Origin: Lithobates sylvaticus
Lineage: Eukaryota > Chordata > Amphibia > Anura > Ranidae
NCBI GenBank assembly: GCA_028564925.1
Contig: CM053029.1
Location: forward strand, 579,922,955-579,986,954
Length of the DNA: 64,000 nucleotides
Reading direction: 5' to 3'
Shown here: positions 32,846-43,917 of the stretch, one piece after another
Numbering within the stretch: the stretch's first letter is position 1
Layout of the letters: every line of letters begins with the position of its first letter
Position numbers and translations under genes: made by a program
Notes under the pieces: model-generated
What the model was told of the DNA's origin: nothing
What the model saw: only the letters and a program-made list of their open reading frames with translations
Databases searched by the model: none

Positions 32846-34384
32846 AAAAGAAAGGGGGGGTCCCCTATGGGTTGGACTTTTAAGGCATAACAACTTTTAA
32901 CCCCAGATTGAAAACTAAGTAGTATAAATTGAAAAACGTTTATTACAAAAAATTGATATATGGAGTATTAACATACATAAAAATATATATAGAGATAAAA
33001 AAAGAACTGGAATGTTCAAACTGTACTGTATTTTCAAGGTACAAAGTATGAATGTATCTCCTTAAAATTTTCTCACACCCGACTCGTTTCGGAGATTGGT
33101 AGTTTCCTCCTTCTTCAGAGGTGAGAGAATAACAACATTCAGTGAATCAAAATACCGTATACAGGAGCATTCCAATTTGATTTAAAAGCAACGGCTGGGA
33201 GGAGGAGCTTCTTCACCTTATGTTCTCCTAAATGGCATTGTTTGACAAGAAACAAATACCCGTCAAAAAAGAGGAGGGTCCAGGCATCCAAGAGGGTAAA
33301 AGATGCCACAGATTGCTCCAATTGTTTGGAGTTGTTACATATGTCACAGTGAAAAGATGTGGGAGGACGCCAGGAAGGCACACTGGGGTCAGATAGTGGT
33401 ATGAGAACCCTGTTAGTGTATCTTGGTTGGCTGCACCACTGATCCTAAGATCTTTTTGCTGTACAGTTTGTACTTAAACCAATGGCTCTTCTTGAAATAT
33501 CTGACTGCTCGCCTCCTCCTCAGCCCGACAAGTGCATACCACTATCCGACCCCAGTGTGCCTTCCTGGCGTCCTCCCAAGGGCAAGGGCAAGACTTTACC
33601 CTCTACAAATCTGCCCTTCTCAAATACAACTCCTGCCTCCACACAGTTCAAAACCCTCTCATCCAAAACTTGTCAACTCTTTTTCTACCTCTAATTTCTT
33701 AGTTCACCCCCACTACCTCCACCTACCAACTTGCTTACTACCCAGGAGAACCGCACACCCCCCCTCCAACCCTCCTCTGTCCTCCAAATACCTTTTATTA
33801 AATGTGCTCCCAACTCACCCAAACCAAGGGAAAAGAAATACATTTTTAAGAGGCTTCTATGAGCCATATCCATATCACTCTTAACACCCAAATAAAAATA
33901 AAAAAATAAAAAAAAAATTACGAGGCTTGTATAAGCCATACTCCACCCCTTACCTATCTATAGTGAATATACACCTCATCTTCCTTTAATCATATCTACT
34001 CCTTCTACCCCCATCCTATATATCCACCTTCCTTTACCCTTCTCCCCTATGTGCTCTGTCCCCTCTTCCCATTATTGAATCCCACCTTCCTCGACATCAA
34101 GTGCATCACTCCTTCCCCTTACCTATATCCCCTAGAGAAATGGAAGACAGATGGTGGAAAGGGAGGTCAAAAGGAAAAAGGGGGGAAAAAAACCTCCCCC
34201 CCCCCCAGGGTCCACCGCTTTCGAGCCCAGAGACCATGCAGCTTTATATGTTAATACTCTACACGATCTCCATAGAGCATTGTTCCCAGCTTGCCCATAT
34301 TATCCTGAATTTTTCCTTTCTATCTTTAATTGCATGTACCCATCTTTCAGCCTCCATTATTAAATTGACCTCTCTCTTCCAGTC
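32846..34384. other. Gene-free DNA with a hammerhead-core-like word
   Basis: The minus strand has CTGAAGA (33118-33112) followed by CCGAAACGAG (to 33082), a pattern also found elsewhere in the window. The part from 33480 to 34200 is pyrimidine-rich and low in complexity. Open frames of 150 residues there show no family resemblance. Confidence 0.45.
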
Positions 34385-34387
34385 TAA

Positions 34388-34947
34388 TGCCCCGTACATA
34401 TGGTCGGAAATTCCGTCGGATTTTTTCAGACGGATTTTGTCCGACGCTGGTGTTGCATACACACGGTCGGACAAAGCTGTCAGAAAATCCGATCATTCTG
34501 AACGTGGTGACGTTTGTTGCATACGACGGAACTACGTAGAGGCTAGTAGCCAATAGCTTTGGTCTCGTAATTTGATCTGAGCATGCGTGGTCCGTTGGAA
34601 TTCTCTACACATGATCAGAAAAAGTCCGATCGGACTTTGTTGTCTCAAAATTTTTCGACGGAAAAAGTCAGATGGAGCCCACACACGGCCGGATTTTCCG
34701 ACAACATGGTCCAATCGGACATTTTCCGTCTGAATTTTTGACCGTGTGTATGGGGCAATAGACAACAAAGTCACAAAAAGTCCGATCGGATTTTGTTGTC
34801 GGAATATTTGAGAGCAGGATCTCAAATCTTTTCCGTCGGAAATTCCGATGTAAAAAGTCAGATGGAGCCCACATACGGACGGATTTTCTGACCACATGGT
34901 CCGATCGGGCATTTTCCGTCGGCATTTCCGACCGTGTGTATGGGGCA
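34388..34947. mobile_element. Harbinger-type MITE, one and a half copies
   Basis: Starts tgccccgtacatatggtcgg after TAA (34385-34387) and ends tggggca before TAA (34948-34950). An extra internal right terminus (gaccgtgtgtatggggca, ending near 34756) shows that a second partial copy is fused to the first. It is noncoding. Confidence 0.85.
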
Positions 34948-34950
34948 TAA

Positions 34951-35106
34951 CAGAGTTGGACATCTGGTCTGTTTCCATAGCCTGGATATTAACAATTTGG
35001 CTGCATACAATTTGTTAATTGATAAAAAATAAACTATTAATACATCTATTTCTGAAAGCATTCTTGATTTACAGCATTTTTTCACACCTGCCTAAAACTT
35101 TTGCAC

Positions 35107-35172
<66 letters not shown>

Positions 35173-36166
35173 TTTTATATTACCTTTAACCTCACCTTTA
35201 CACCTAAATAACTTAGGCGTCCATCTTTTACGAAGCTTCCATTCCATTGTGCTCATTTCAAGGTGACCTCCAATATAGTTGAAGACCCCATACATATTGG
35301 AACCTTGGAGAGAAAAAGGCGTTTGCAATAAGATTAAAAAGCAAAGGTTTTGCAACCATATAGAAAGAAAAATAACACACTAATAATAGTTTTGCCTCAC
35401 AGGCCCCGAGGAGCACTTAATCATATCAGTGTGGCCTGTTTCTGACACAGGCCTAGCCTGAAAACCATCCATAGCATTCTCGTTTGAAGCAATTCTATTT
35501 CATTCCAGCTTGTGTCCCATTGCTGGGAGCCGCTGACAGTTTCCTGAAGCCCTGGCATTGTTATCACGGTAGTAAGGTTCATGCAAATGACCTCCTGTCA
35601 TAGACGGGACCTGACAGGTTCATTTGACCTTCAACATTGCAGATGAACTGCCAAGAGGTAGACAGAGAGAGGGAAGGAGGGAAGGAGCTGGCAAGTGAAA
35701 ACATCTATGTTAATCCTATCATTTTTTTTTCAGCATTTCCCCCGTGATGAAATGATTAATATCTCTGGTATTTGACACACAAGGATTGCTCGGATAACCG
35801 GCAGTCATTCACACCCTAATATGGACACAGTCCTTCTACCTTTCCCCTTAAGTTTAAAAAAAAAAAGTGTTGTGTTCCCGTCCCCACATGTAGGTGTCCA
35901 ATTTAAAAGTGACAAGAAGGGTGTAGAAAGGCTGTCAAAATCTATTAAACCATTTACGCCTGACACTCAGAAGCTGAGATGGCCAAAATAATATCTGTTA
36001 TCAGGGTGATGGTATCATCTTTTACTGGAGTCATGAGGTTACAACAATGGGGGGATTCTATCAACACTTTGGAAGTTTGCAATTTAGCCCTACATGGCCC
36101 ATTTTTATCTGTTTTTCGTTCAAAGAGGAATTTAACTGTATCTGAGAACTATAAACTAAAAACGCT
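34951..36166. other. Gene-free DNA with TA repeat and a CNE-like stretch
   Basis: A (TA)n tract lies at 35111-35168. The stretch 35395-35650 is repeat-free and complex, with the octamer ATGCAAAT, a TGACAGGT word and TTTGACCTT, a texture like a conserved enhancer. This is inference. The rest shows nothing. Confidence 0.4.
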
Positions 36167-36338
36167 TACCGTATATACTCGAGTATAAGCCGACCCGAAT
36201 ATAAGCCGAGGCATTATTGACTTAAGTATAAGACTAGGGTGAGAAATGCGCAGCTACTGTAATGCCGCGTACATTTCTGAAGAAGTCTAAAACAAAAATC
36301 AAAAACAAATATTATATACCTTTCCATCAATTTACTAA

Positions 36339-36757
36339 AGCCTCATACACACGATCGGACCGTGGACCAACTTTCCCGTGGATTTTTGTCCAAAGGGCGT
36401 TGGCCCCAAGTTGGTATTGCATACACACGGCAGGACTTTTTCAGCCAACTTTCACCAAATCACTTGGTTTTTCTGCTCTTTACCGCCACTTTTGGTCAAC
36501 TTCTGTATTGTTGTCTGATCTTTTGCATTGGTTCTGCATTGGTTTGTACAAAAGTCCGTTGGTTTTGTGTACACACGGTCGGACTTTGGTCCATCGGACT
36601 TTTGTTGGCAGAAAGTTGGTCCGTTCGCACAGGCAACAAAAGTCCGATGAAACCTGGAAAAAGTTGGTCCGATGGAGCGTACACTCGGTCGGATGTTGGT
36701 CCAAAACAGCTAATTTACATGTTGGTTGTCAAAAAGTCCGATTGTGTGTACGGGCCT
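36339..36757. mobile_element. Harbinger-type MITE, absent from duplicate copy 2
   Basis: TSD TAA at 36336-36338 and 36758-36760. The matching place in copy 2 (41099-41105) reads straight through as tttactaaggctagc with a single TAA, which fixes both boundaries and the 3-bp duplication. Confidence 0.95.
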
Positions 36758-36889
36758 TAAGGCTAGCAGCATAAGGATTAAAATAGTTTATGCTGATTGA
36801 GAGAACCAAAACCAGAAAAGTTATATATTGCAGCTCACCATTCCTTAATAAGTGGTGGCTTCATTAGTTCCATTGGACTAGTAGACGTA

Positions 36890-37272
36890 TGCCGCGTACA
36901 CACGACTGGACTTTCCCACAGAAAAGGTCAGACGGAATCATTCCGTCGGATATTCCCATCGTGTGTGGGCTTCATCTGACTTTTTTCTTCAAAAATTCAG
37001 ACGGACCTAGAAATAGAACATGCTTTAAATCTTTACGACGGAATCGGGAAAACCGTTCGTCTGATGGACCAAATATGACACAAGGCCAGCTATTGGCTTC
37101 TGGCTATTGAACTTCCTTTTCTAGTCCCGTCATACGTCATCGCGTTCGAAACGAACGGACTTTGGTGTGATTGTGTGCAGGCAAGTCCGTTCGGTCGGAA
37201 CTCTGTCGCAACTCCATCGGGAAGACTGTCTGAGTTTATTCTGACGGAAAGTCCAACTGTGTGTACGCGGCA
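36890..37272. mobile_element. Harbinger-type MITE shared by both duplicates
   Basis: Termini tgccgcgtacacacgac and complement. The same copy is at 41686-42057, so it predates the duplication. Confidence 0.88.
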
Positions 37273-37449
37273 TTAGATGGACTTACATACAGTAAGTGAC
37301 TAGCAAACTAGAGCTTAAAGCAAAACCAAGCCACCAAAATAATTACCTTTACCTTCCAGTAATGCGGGGGTAACCAAAATTAGCTATACAATATTTTATA
37401 TTTTGCACATCTTTCCCTGGATTCCGGAGACCAGTTATCTTCTCTCTAA

Positions 37450-37875
37450 TGCCGCGTACACACGGTCGGAATTCTCGTCGGAAAAAGCTCTGATGGTTTT
37501 CCCGTCAGAATTCCGACGGAATTTCGCTCAAACTGTCTTGCCTACACACGGTCACACCAAATTCCGACGGTCAATAACACCACAGCGTAAAACGCGTTCG
37601 ACGGCACTATAAAATGGAAGTTTAATGCTTCTGAGCATGCGTCGAATTGTTTCCGAGCATGCGTCGGAATTTTGCATGTCGGAATTGCATACACACGATC
37701 GGAAAATCCGATAGAAAGGTTTTCCGTCGGAAAAATTAAGAACATTTTCTCAATCCAAAGTCCGTCGGAAATTCCGACAGAAAAAGACCAATGGGCATAC
37801 ACACGGTCGGAAATTCCGATGAAAAGCTCCCATCGGACTGTTTCCATCGGAAATTCCGACCGTGTTTACACGATA
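37450..37875. mobile_element. Harbinger-type MITE shared by both duplicates, second
   Basis: TAA at 37447-37449 and 37876-37878. The paired copy is 42235-42659. The duplication ends at the right border of this MITE. Confidence 0.88.
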
Positions 37876-38077
37876 TAAGTGGAAAAGAGGGTCAACAATG
37901 CCCATTTGCAGCCTCACTGTGCCCATTTGCAGCCATAGGCCCCCCTAACTTCAAACTTAGTAGTTAAGGGTTCCTAGATGCCCCCTAGCTGCAGCTAAAA
38001 TTTGGGGTCTCTGGACCTAAAGGGTCCCGAAATGACATTGCTGCAGATGAACACAGTTGACCGACTTAGGGGCCCTG

Positions 38078-38575
38078 TATCTCGGGGCCACTTGGTGCTA
38101 GGAACCCTAGCACCAAGTGGCCCCGAGATACAGGGCCCTAAAGTCGGGTTGGAAAATTTCAAGCACTTTTCTGCAGCAGAGAATGACATTTTCCGAACCG
38201 ACTTTGGGGCCCCGTATCTCAGGGCCACTTAATGCTAATGCCAAATTTGTATATGTTGTAGTGTTGGTTCCATTGGGTTTGCACACCAAATTTGGGGTTC
38301 CTAGCACCAAGTGGCCCCGACATACGGGGCCCCAAATTTGGGTCGGAAAATGTCAAGCACTTTTCTGCAGCAGAGAATGACATTTTCCGAACCGACTTTG
38401 GGGCCCCGTATCTCAGGGCCACTTAATGCTAATGCCAAATTTGGATATGTTGTAGTGTTGGTTCCATTGGGTTTGCGCACCAAATTTGGGGTTCCTAGCA
38501 CCAAGTGGCCCCGAGATACGGGCCCCCAAAGTCGGGTCAGAAAATGTCTTTCTCTGCTGCAAAAAAGTGCTTGAC
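38078..38575. repeat. 194-bp tandem repeat with a terminal hairpin
   Basis: The word caccaagtggccccga recurs at 38111, 38305 and 38499, a period of 194 bp. The array begins with a near-perfect hairpin (about 38078-38135) made by two opposed copies of ctcggggccacttggtgcta. Confidence 0.9.
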
Positions 38576-38655
38576 TCCAGTATAAGCTGAGGGGGGTACT
38601 TTCAGCACAAAAAAATGTGCTGAAAAACTCAGCTTATACTCGAGTATATACGGTA

Positions 38656-38939
38656 CTCTTTCATTCAATTTTAATATTCAAAGCAAACTCCCCCATCCAT
38701 CCATGTTTCCATGATTTATTTTGTTAAGAAATCACTTTGAAAAACATCCCCCCTAGCATTTCTAGCCACGGCCATCTTGAGTAAGGGCAGATGATTGATG
38801 TAGCATTTACTTCCTGGAATCCTTTTTTGCCTTTGCTTTTTCCAACTTGTGGGCATTATGGACCTTTTCCTACACAGTGGGTTTCCTACATAAAATTGTT
38901 GGCTAGATGTGCCATCATCAATTCACACACTTCATGGAT
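38656..38939. other. Unique spacer
   Basis: No gene or repeat is recognised. Confidence 0.4.
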
Positions 38940-39192
38940 TCACACCCTTTCCATGCAGACAAATTTGATGCAGTGTGCGGCGTATGGTCTGAGCACTGAC
39001 AGGCTGACCCCCCCCAACCCTTCAACCTCTGCAGCAATGCTGGCAGCACTCACATGTCTATTTCCCAAAGACAACCTCTGGATATGATGCTGAGCACGTG
39101 CACTCAACTTCTTTGGTCGACCATGGCGAGGCCGCTGTATGATCTTGGCCACTGTGCTGCAGCTCAGTTTCAGGGTCTTGACAATCTTCTTA

Positions 39193-39609
39193 TGCCCTGT
39201 GCACACAGTCGGACTTTCCGCCAGAAAATGTGCAATCGGATTGTGTTGTTGGAAATTCTGATCGTGTGGGGGCTCCATCGGACTTTTTCTGTCGGAATTT
39301 ACAACACACAAAGTTTGAGAGCTGGATCTAAAATTTTCCGACAACAAAATCTGATAGTTTAAATTCCGATCGCGTGTAGACAAATCCGACGCACAAAGTG
39401 CCACGCATGCTCAGAATAAATTAAGAGACGAAAGCTATTGGCTACTGCCCCGTTTATAGTCCCGATGTACATGTTGTACGTCACCTCGTTCTGAACGATC
39501 GGATTTTCTGACAACTTTGTGCGACCGTGTGTATGCAAAAAAAGTTTGTCCCAAAAGATTTTTTCCGACGGATTTTGTCGTCGTAATGTCCGACCGTGTG
39601 TACAGGGCA
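39193..39609. mobile_element. Harbinger-type MITE in the Tc1 element
   Basis: Termini tgccctgtgcacacagtcgg and complement cagggca, with TSD TTA at 39190-39192 and 39610-39612. Confidence 0.9.
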
Positions 39610-39622
39610 TTATAGCCTAGGC

Positions 39623-39758
39623 CAGTGATGGTGAACCTTGGCGCCCCAGATGTTTTGGAACTACATTTCCCATGATGCTCATGCACTCTGCAGTGTAGTT
39701 GAGCATCATGGGAAATGTAGTTCCAAAACATCTGGGGTGCCAAGGTTCACTATCACTG
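39623..39758. mobile_element. Foldback hAT MITE, 136 bp
   Basis: The element is nearly one hairpin: cagtgatggtgaaccttggc at the left pairs with its complement at the right. The 8-bp duplication gcctaggc lies at 39615-39622 and 39759-39766. It sits 5 bp from the end of the Harbinger MITE. Confidence 0.92.
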
Positions 39759-40194
39759 GCCTAGGCCATCTTTATGTAGAGCAACAATTCTTTTCTTCAG
39801 ATCCTCAGAGAGTTCTTTGCCATGAGGTGCCATGTTGAACTTCCAGTGACCAGTATGAGAGAGGGAGAGCGATAACACCAAATTTAACTCCCTATTCACC
39901 TCTGAGACATTTTAACACTAACGAGTCACATGACACCGGGGAGGGAAAATGGCTAATTGGGCCCAATTTGGACATTTTCACTTAGGGTGTACTCACTTTT
40001 GTTGCCAGCGGTTTAGACATTAATGGTTGTGTGTTGAGTTATTTTGAGGGGACAGCAAATTTACACTGTTATACAAGCTGTACACTCACTACTTTACATT
40101 GTAGCAAAGTGTCATTTCTTCAGTGTTGTCACATGAAAAAGATATAATAAAATATTTGCAAAAATGTGAGGGGTGTACTCACTTTTGTGAGATA

Positions 40195-40197
<3 letters not shown>

Positions 40198-40231
<34 letters not shown>
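40198..40231. repeat. TA microsatellite
   Basis: A short (TA)n run at the Tc1 end. Similar tracts lie at several transposon ends in this window. Confidence 0.9.
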
Positions 40232-40233
<2 letters not shown>

Positions 40234-40445
40234 GGGATGGAGGCATATTGCTTGTGGTGCTTCAGACCACAATTATTTTTTCTTTATATGGAATCCATCT
40301 GCCCTTAGCTCAGCCATGCAGGCAGGTGGGTGTGCTTAGCTGAGAAAGCCCTTCCTCCTCCGAAAAAAAAAAAAATGCCCATGAAGAAGACTCCTGAGAT
40401 TTTAGACTAGGCCAGAAACCAGGAAGAAACTGAAGAAGTCTAAAA

Positions 40446-41041
40446 GTAGCAAGAATGAAGATATGGGATTTTAAAGGTACGTATTAAAGACAATCAAATC
40501 AAATTTTAATGTAAAAAAAGATACAAATAGTTTTATTGAAAAACACAGATAAAAAGTAGCGAGTACAGTTACATCCAAAGTAAATACACCTAATTCCTAT
40601 TACAGACAGTGATGATACTGTATTCACATATATATGATCATACGTCCAGCAAACTTCTACATGTTTCGCCGAGATGGCTTCATCAGGAAAGTGGGCGAGA
40701 TCATTTAAGTTTAAAACAAGAAAGAATTTATATAATGTATCCAACCTTAGGTGTATAAAGAGAAAAAATATACAAATTAGTATAGCATGTATCAAAGAAA
40801 CAATACAAAAATTAATTAAGTGCATCAAACATGACCCCACTGAGTCAACAAAGGTTCCATGATGAAATTATTTATAACAAAAGCTATAGTTGTATCTTTT
40901 TTACATTAAAATTTGATTTGATTGCCTTTAATACATACCTTTAAAATCCCATATCTTCATTCTTGCTACTTTTCAACTTAAAAGGGATGTTGGTACCATT
41001 ATTTGTGTAATTCATTTGGAACTTGATCTCTAACTACATTT
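40446..41041. mobile_element. Unclassified insertion with 85-bp inverted repeats and 16-bp flanking repeats
   Basis: Inverted arms lie at 40442-40527 and 40890-40973. The whole is bordered by the 16-bp direct repeat ctgaagaagtctaaaa (40430-40445 and 41042-41057). Between the arms the minus strand carries CTGATGA (40686-40680), a GCC/GGC stem, and GAAAC (40666-40662), the core layout of a hammerhead ribozyme. Long target repeats, inverted ends and a hammerhead core recall Penelope-like elements, but no RT is present, so this is tentative. Confidence 0.5.
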
Positions 41042-41191
41042 CTGAAGAAGTCTAAAACAAAAATCAAAAACAAATATTATATACCTTTCCATCAATTTAC
41101 TAAGGCTAGCAGCATAAGGATTAAAATAGTTCATGCTGATTAAGAGAACCAAAACCAGAAAAGTTATATATTGCAGCTTACCAATCCTTAA

Positions 41192-41640
41192 AGTGGTTGT
41201 AAAGTCAACATTTTGACTTTTACCTACAGGTAAGCCTATAATGAGGCTTACCTGTAGGTAAAAAAAAATCTCCTAAACCTGTACGGTTTAGGAGATATTC
41301 CCTGTGCAATGCGCCGCTGACTGCAGCGGCGCATGCGCACGGGGGATTCTCCGCTGAAAGGCCGGCAGAATCCGAACCCTGCCGGGAAGAAGTCTCCCGT
41401 GCGCATGCGCGGGAGTGACGACATCGCGGCTCCAGCCACTCACATCGCTGGAGTCGCGATACCCGGAAGACACGCCGAGGCAACATGTCAGCGACCTCGG
41501 CGTGGACCAGGTGAGTCACCGACACCTCGTTCTAAGGTAAGTATTTCATAATGAGCTAGTATGCGGTGCATACTAGCTCATTATGCCTTTTCCCTTACAG
41601 GTGTGTGAAAAAAAAAAGTTTCAGCGGATATACTCCCGCT
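41192..41640. mobile_element. Multi-hairpin TTAA element, absent from duplicate copy 1
   Basis: TTAA duplications lie at 41188-41191 and 41641-41644. The empty site is 36845-36848. Ends are agtggttgtaaagtcaa and gtatatccgctgaaac-type complement. The inside holds successive hairpins at about 41220-41263, 41267-41295, 41325-41410 and 41551-41584. TTAA targeting suggests Kolobok or piggyBac machinery. Noncoding. Confidence 0.88.
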
Positions 41641-41685
41641 TTAATAAGTGGTGGCTTCATTAGTTCCATTGGACTAGTAGACGTA

Positions 41686-42057
41686 TGCCGCGTACACACG
41701 ACCGGACTTTCCCACAGAAAAGGTCAGACGGAATCATTCCGTCGGATATTCCCATCGTGTGTGGGCTTCATCTGACTTTTTTCTTCAAAAATTCAGACGG
41801 ACCTAGAAATTGAACATGCTTTAAATCTTTACGACAGAATCGGGAAAACCGTTCGTCTGATGGACCAAATATGACGCAAGGCCAGCTATTGGCTTCTGGC
41901 TATTGAACTTCCTTTTCTAGTCCCGTCATACGTCATTGCGTTCGAAACGAACGGACTTTGATGTGATGGTGTGTAGGCAAGTCCGTTCGGGCGGAACTCC
42001 ATCAGAACTCCGTCGGAAGTTTATTCTGACGGAAAGTCCAACCCTGTGTACGCGGCA
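41686..42057. mobile_element. Harbinger-type MITE (pair of 36890-37272)
   Basis: Same insertion as in copy 1, with scattered substitutions and a small deletion relative to it. Confidence 0.88.
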
Positions 42058-42234
42058 TTAGATGGACTTACATACAGTAAGTGACTAGCAAACTAGAGCT
42101 TAAAGCAAAACCAAGCCAACAAAATAATTACCTTTACCTTCCAGCAATGCGGGGGTAACCAAAATTAGCTATACAATATTTTATATTTTGCACATCTTTC
42201 CCTGGATTCCAGAGACCAGTTATCTTCTCTCTAA

Positions 42235-42659
42235 TGCCACGTACACACGTCGGAATTCTCGTCGGAAAAAGCTCTGATGGTTTTCCCTTCGGAATTCCAA
42301 CGGAATTTCGCTCAAACTGTCTTGCCTACACACGGTCACACCAAATTCTGACGGGCAATAACACCGCGGCATAAAACACGTTCGACTGCACTGTAAAATG
42401 AAAGTTTAATGCTTCTGAGCATGCGTCGAATTGTTTCCGAGCATGCATCGGAATTTTGCATGTTGGAATTGCATACACACGATCGGAAAATCCGATAGAA
42501 AGGTTTTCCGTCTGAAAAATTAAGAACAGGTTCTCAATCCAAAGTCCGTCGGAAATTCCGACAGAAAAAGACCGATGGGCGTACACACGGTCGGAAAATC
42601 CGATGAAAAGCTCCCATCGGACTGTTTCCATCGGAAATTCCGACCGTGTGTACGCGGCA
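42235..42659. mobile_element. Harbinger-type MITE (pair of 37450-37875)
   Basis: TAA at 42232-42234 and 42660-42662. Its right end is better preserved (tacgcggca) than in copy 1. Confidence 0.9.
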
Positions 42660-42662
42660 TAA

Positions 42663-42981
42663 GATGTGATCATCCTCAAAATTCATCAGAACCTGTAGTT
42701 TTCAAGAAGGTTTATAAAAGTACTACATACTTCATGATTGACCTATATAATCCATTGCAGCCCAGCTGCAACCTCACCTCTTTGTTCCTCTCTCCTCCAG
42801 GGATTATTATAAGCAGCATCTTCGGGTTGCCAGGTGAATCTCCTGGTGATGCTGTGACAGCAATGAAGTGTTAGAATTATTGATGATATTGGTCATTTAC
42901 TAGGCACAGTATTGCTTTTCTTAGTTGTCTTCTTGTCATGCCTATGGATGTAGAATCACGCCGGCGCTACCATAAGGTGGC
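42663..42981. other. Unique spacer
   Basis: No gene or repeat is recognised. Confidence 0.4.
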
Positions 42982-42985
42982 TTAA

Positions 42986-43660
42986 CCGCTTCAGCCCCAG
43001 AAGATTTTACCCCCTTCCTGACCAGAGCACTTTTTGCGATTCGGCACTGGGTCGCTTCAACTGACAATTGCGTCGTATGACGTTGCACCCAAACAAAATT
43101 GACGACCTTTTTTTCCCACAAATAGAGCTTTCTTTTGGTGGTATTTCATCACCTCTGCGTTTTTAATTTTTTGTGCTATAAACAAAAAAAGAGTGACAAT
43201 TTTGAAAAAAAAGCAATAGTTTTAACTTTTTGCTATAATAAATATTGCCAAAAATATATAAAATATATATATTTTTCCTCAGTTTAGGCTAATATGTATT
43301 CTACATATTTTTGTTAAAAAAAATCGCAATAAGCGCATATTGATTGGTTTGCACAAAAGTTATAGCATCTACAAAATAGGGGATAGTTTTTATGGCATTT
43401 TTATTATTCATTTTTTTTATTAGTAATGGCGGCGATCTGCGTTTTTTATCGTTACTGCAACATTATGGCGGACACGTCGGACACTTTTGACACTATTTTG
43501 GGACCATTGCCATTTATACAGCGATCAGTGCTATAAAAATGCACTGATTACTGTGTAAATGACACTGGCAGTGAAGGGGTTAACCACTAGTGGGCGATCA
43601 AGGGGTTAAGTGTGTCCTAGGGAGGTGTTCTAACTGTGGGGGAGCCGGGTCAATAGTAAG
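42986..43660. mobile_element. TTAA-flanked family fragment, reverse orientation
   Basis: It begins ccgcttcagcccc after TTAA (42982-42985) and runs through the conserved family segment seen at 9940-10341 in the opposite orientation. The far end is lost near 43660. Confidence 0.75.
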
Positions 43661-43917
43661 GTCAGTATTGAGCAATGGTCCTGTGCAAAGCTCAGATTTA
43701 AATATGCCACTTGCCACTAGTAGATGTACCCAAATGCTTGTGAGTACATTGTGATGTGTGCTTGCTTTAAACTTAAGTGTGGTTATGCACACCAGGGACT
43801 TGCAGTCAGGGGAGGCCGATGAGGCAGAGCCATGAACATAAAAAAAAATTGAGCTTCAAGGGTCGAAGTTTAATGACCTGAGGTCACAGAGACCCCAAAT
43901 TTGGGGGGTAGGTAGCC
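43661..43917. other. Spacer before the foldback element
   Basis: Unique sequence without a recognised feature. Confidence 0.4.

Larger units (their letters stand above)
36263..37875. repeat. Duplicated block, copy 1 (inside mariner-type MITE)
   Basis: From 36270 to 37878 it matches 41035-42662 apart from insertions. It starts TAA-tgccgcgtac, which looks like a short Harbinger terminus, and ends with a Harbinger MITE end followed by TAA. It lacks the TTAA element found in copy 2 and has an extra Harbinger MITE. Confidence 0.85.
36167..38655. mobile_element. Mariner-type TA-flanked MITE carrying nested insertions
   Basis: The inverted ends are ccgtatatactcgagtataa at the left and its complement at the right, each bordered by TA. 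This terminal sequence is familiar from vertebrate TA-inserting MITEs. The element holds the 1.6-kb block 36263-37875 and a 194-bp tandem repeat. No transposase is seen. Confidence 0.75.
38940..40198 (-). mobile_element. Tc1 transposon, 5' part, with two nested MITEs
   Basis: On the minus strand it starts at a terminus with gtactcacttttgtgagata near 40170-40198. It has the 5' noncoding region, then the N-terminal part of a transposase (pieces such as KIVKTLKLSCSTVAKIIQ and RHVSAASIAAEVEGLG), and stops near 38940. It is the same family as 5930-6621. A Harbinger MITE and a hAT MITE have inserted next to each other. The catalytic part is missing. Confidence 0.87.
41035..42662. repeat. Duplicated block, copy 2 (probable donor locus)
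   Basis: It matches 36270-37878. It lacks the MITE at 36339-36757 and has a TTAA element at 41192-41640 that copy 1 lacks. The left edge includes the last bases (tacattt) of the neighbouring 40446-41041 insertion, which copy 1 also carries, suggesting that copy 1 was derived from here. Confidence 0.85.

Noticed and set aside
33423-33884. 153-residue open frame
   Set aside because: The DNA is pyrimidine-rich and low in complexity, and the translation has no domain-like pattern.
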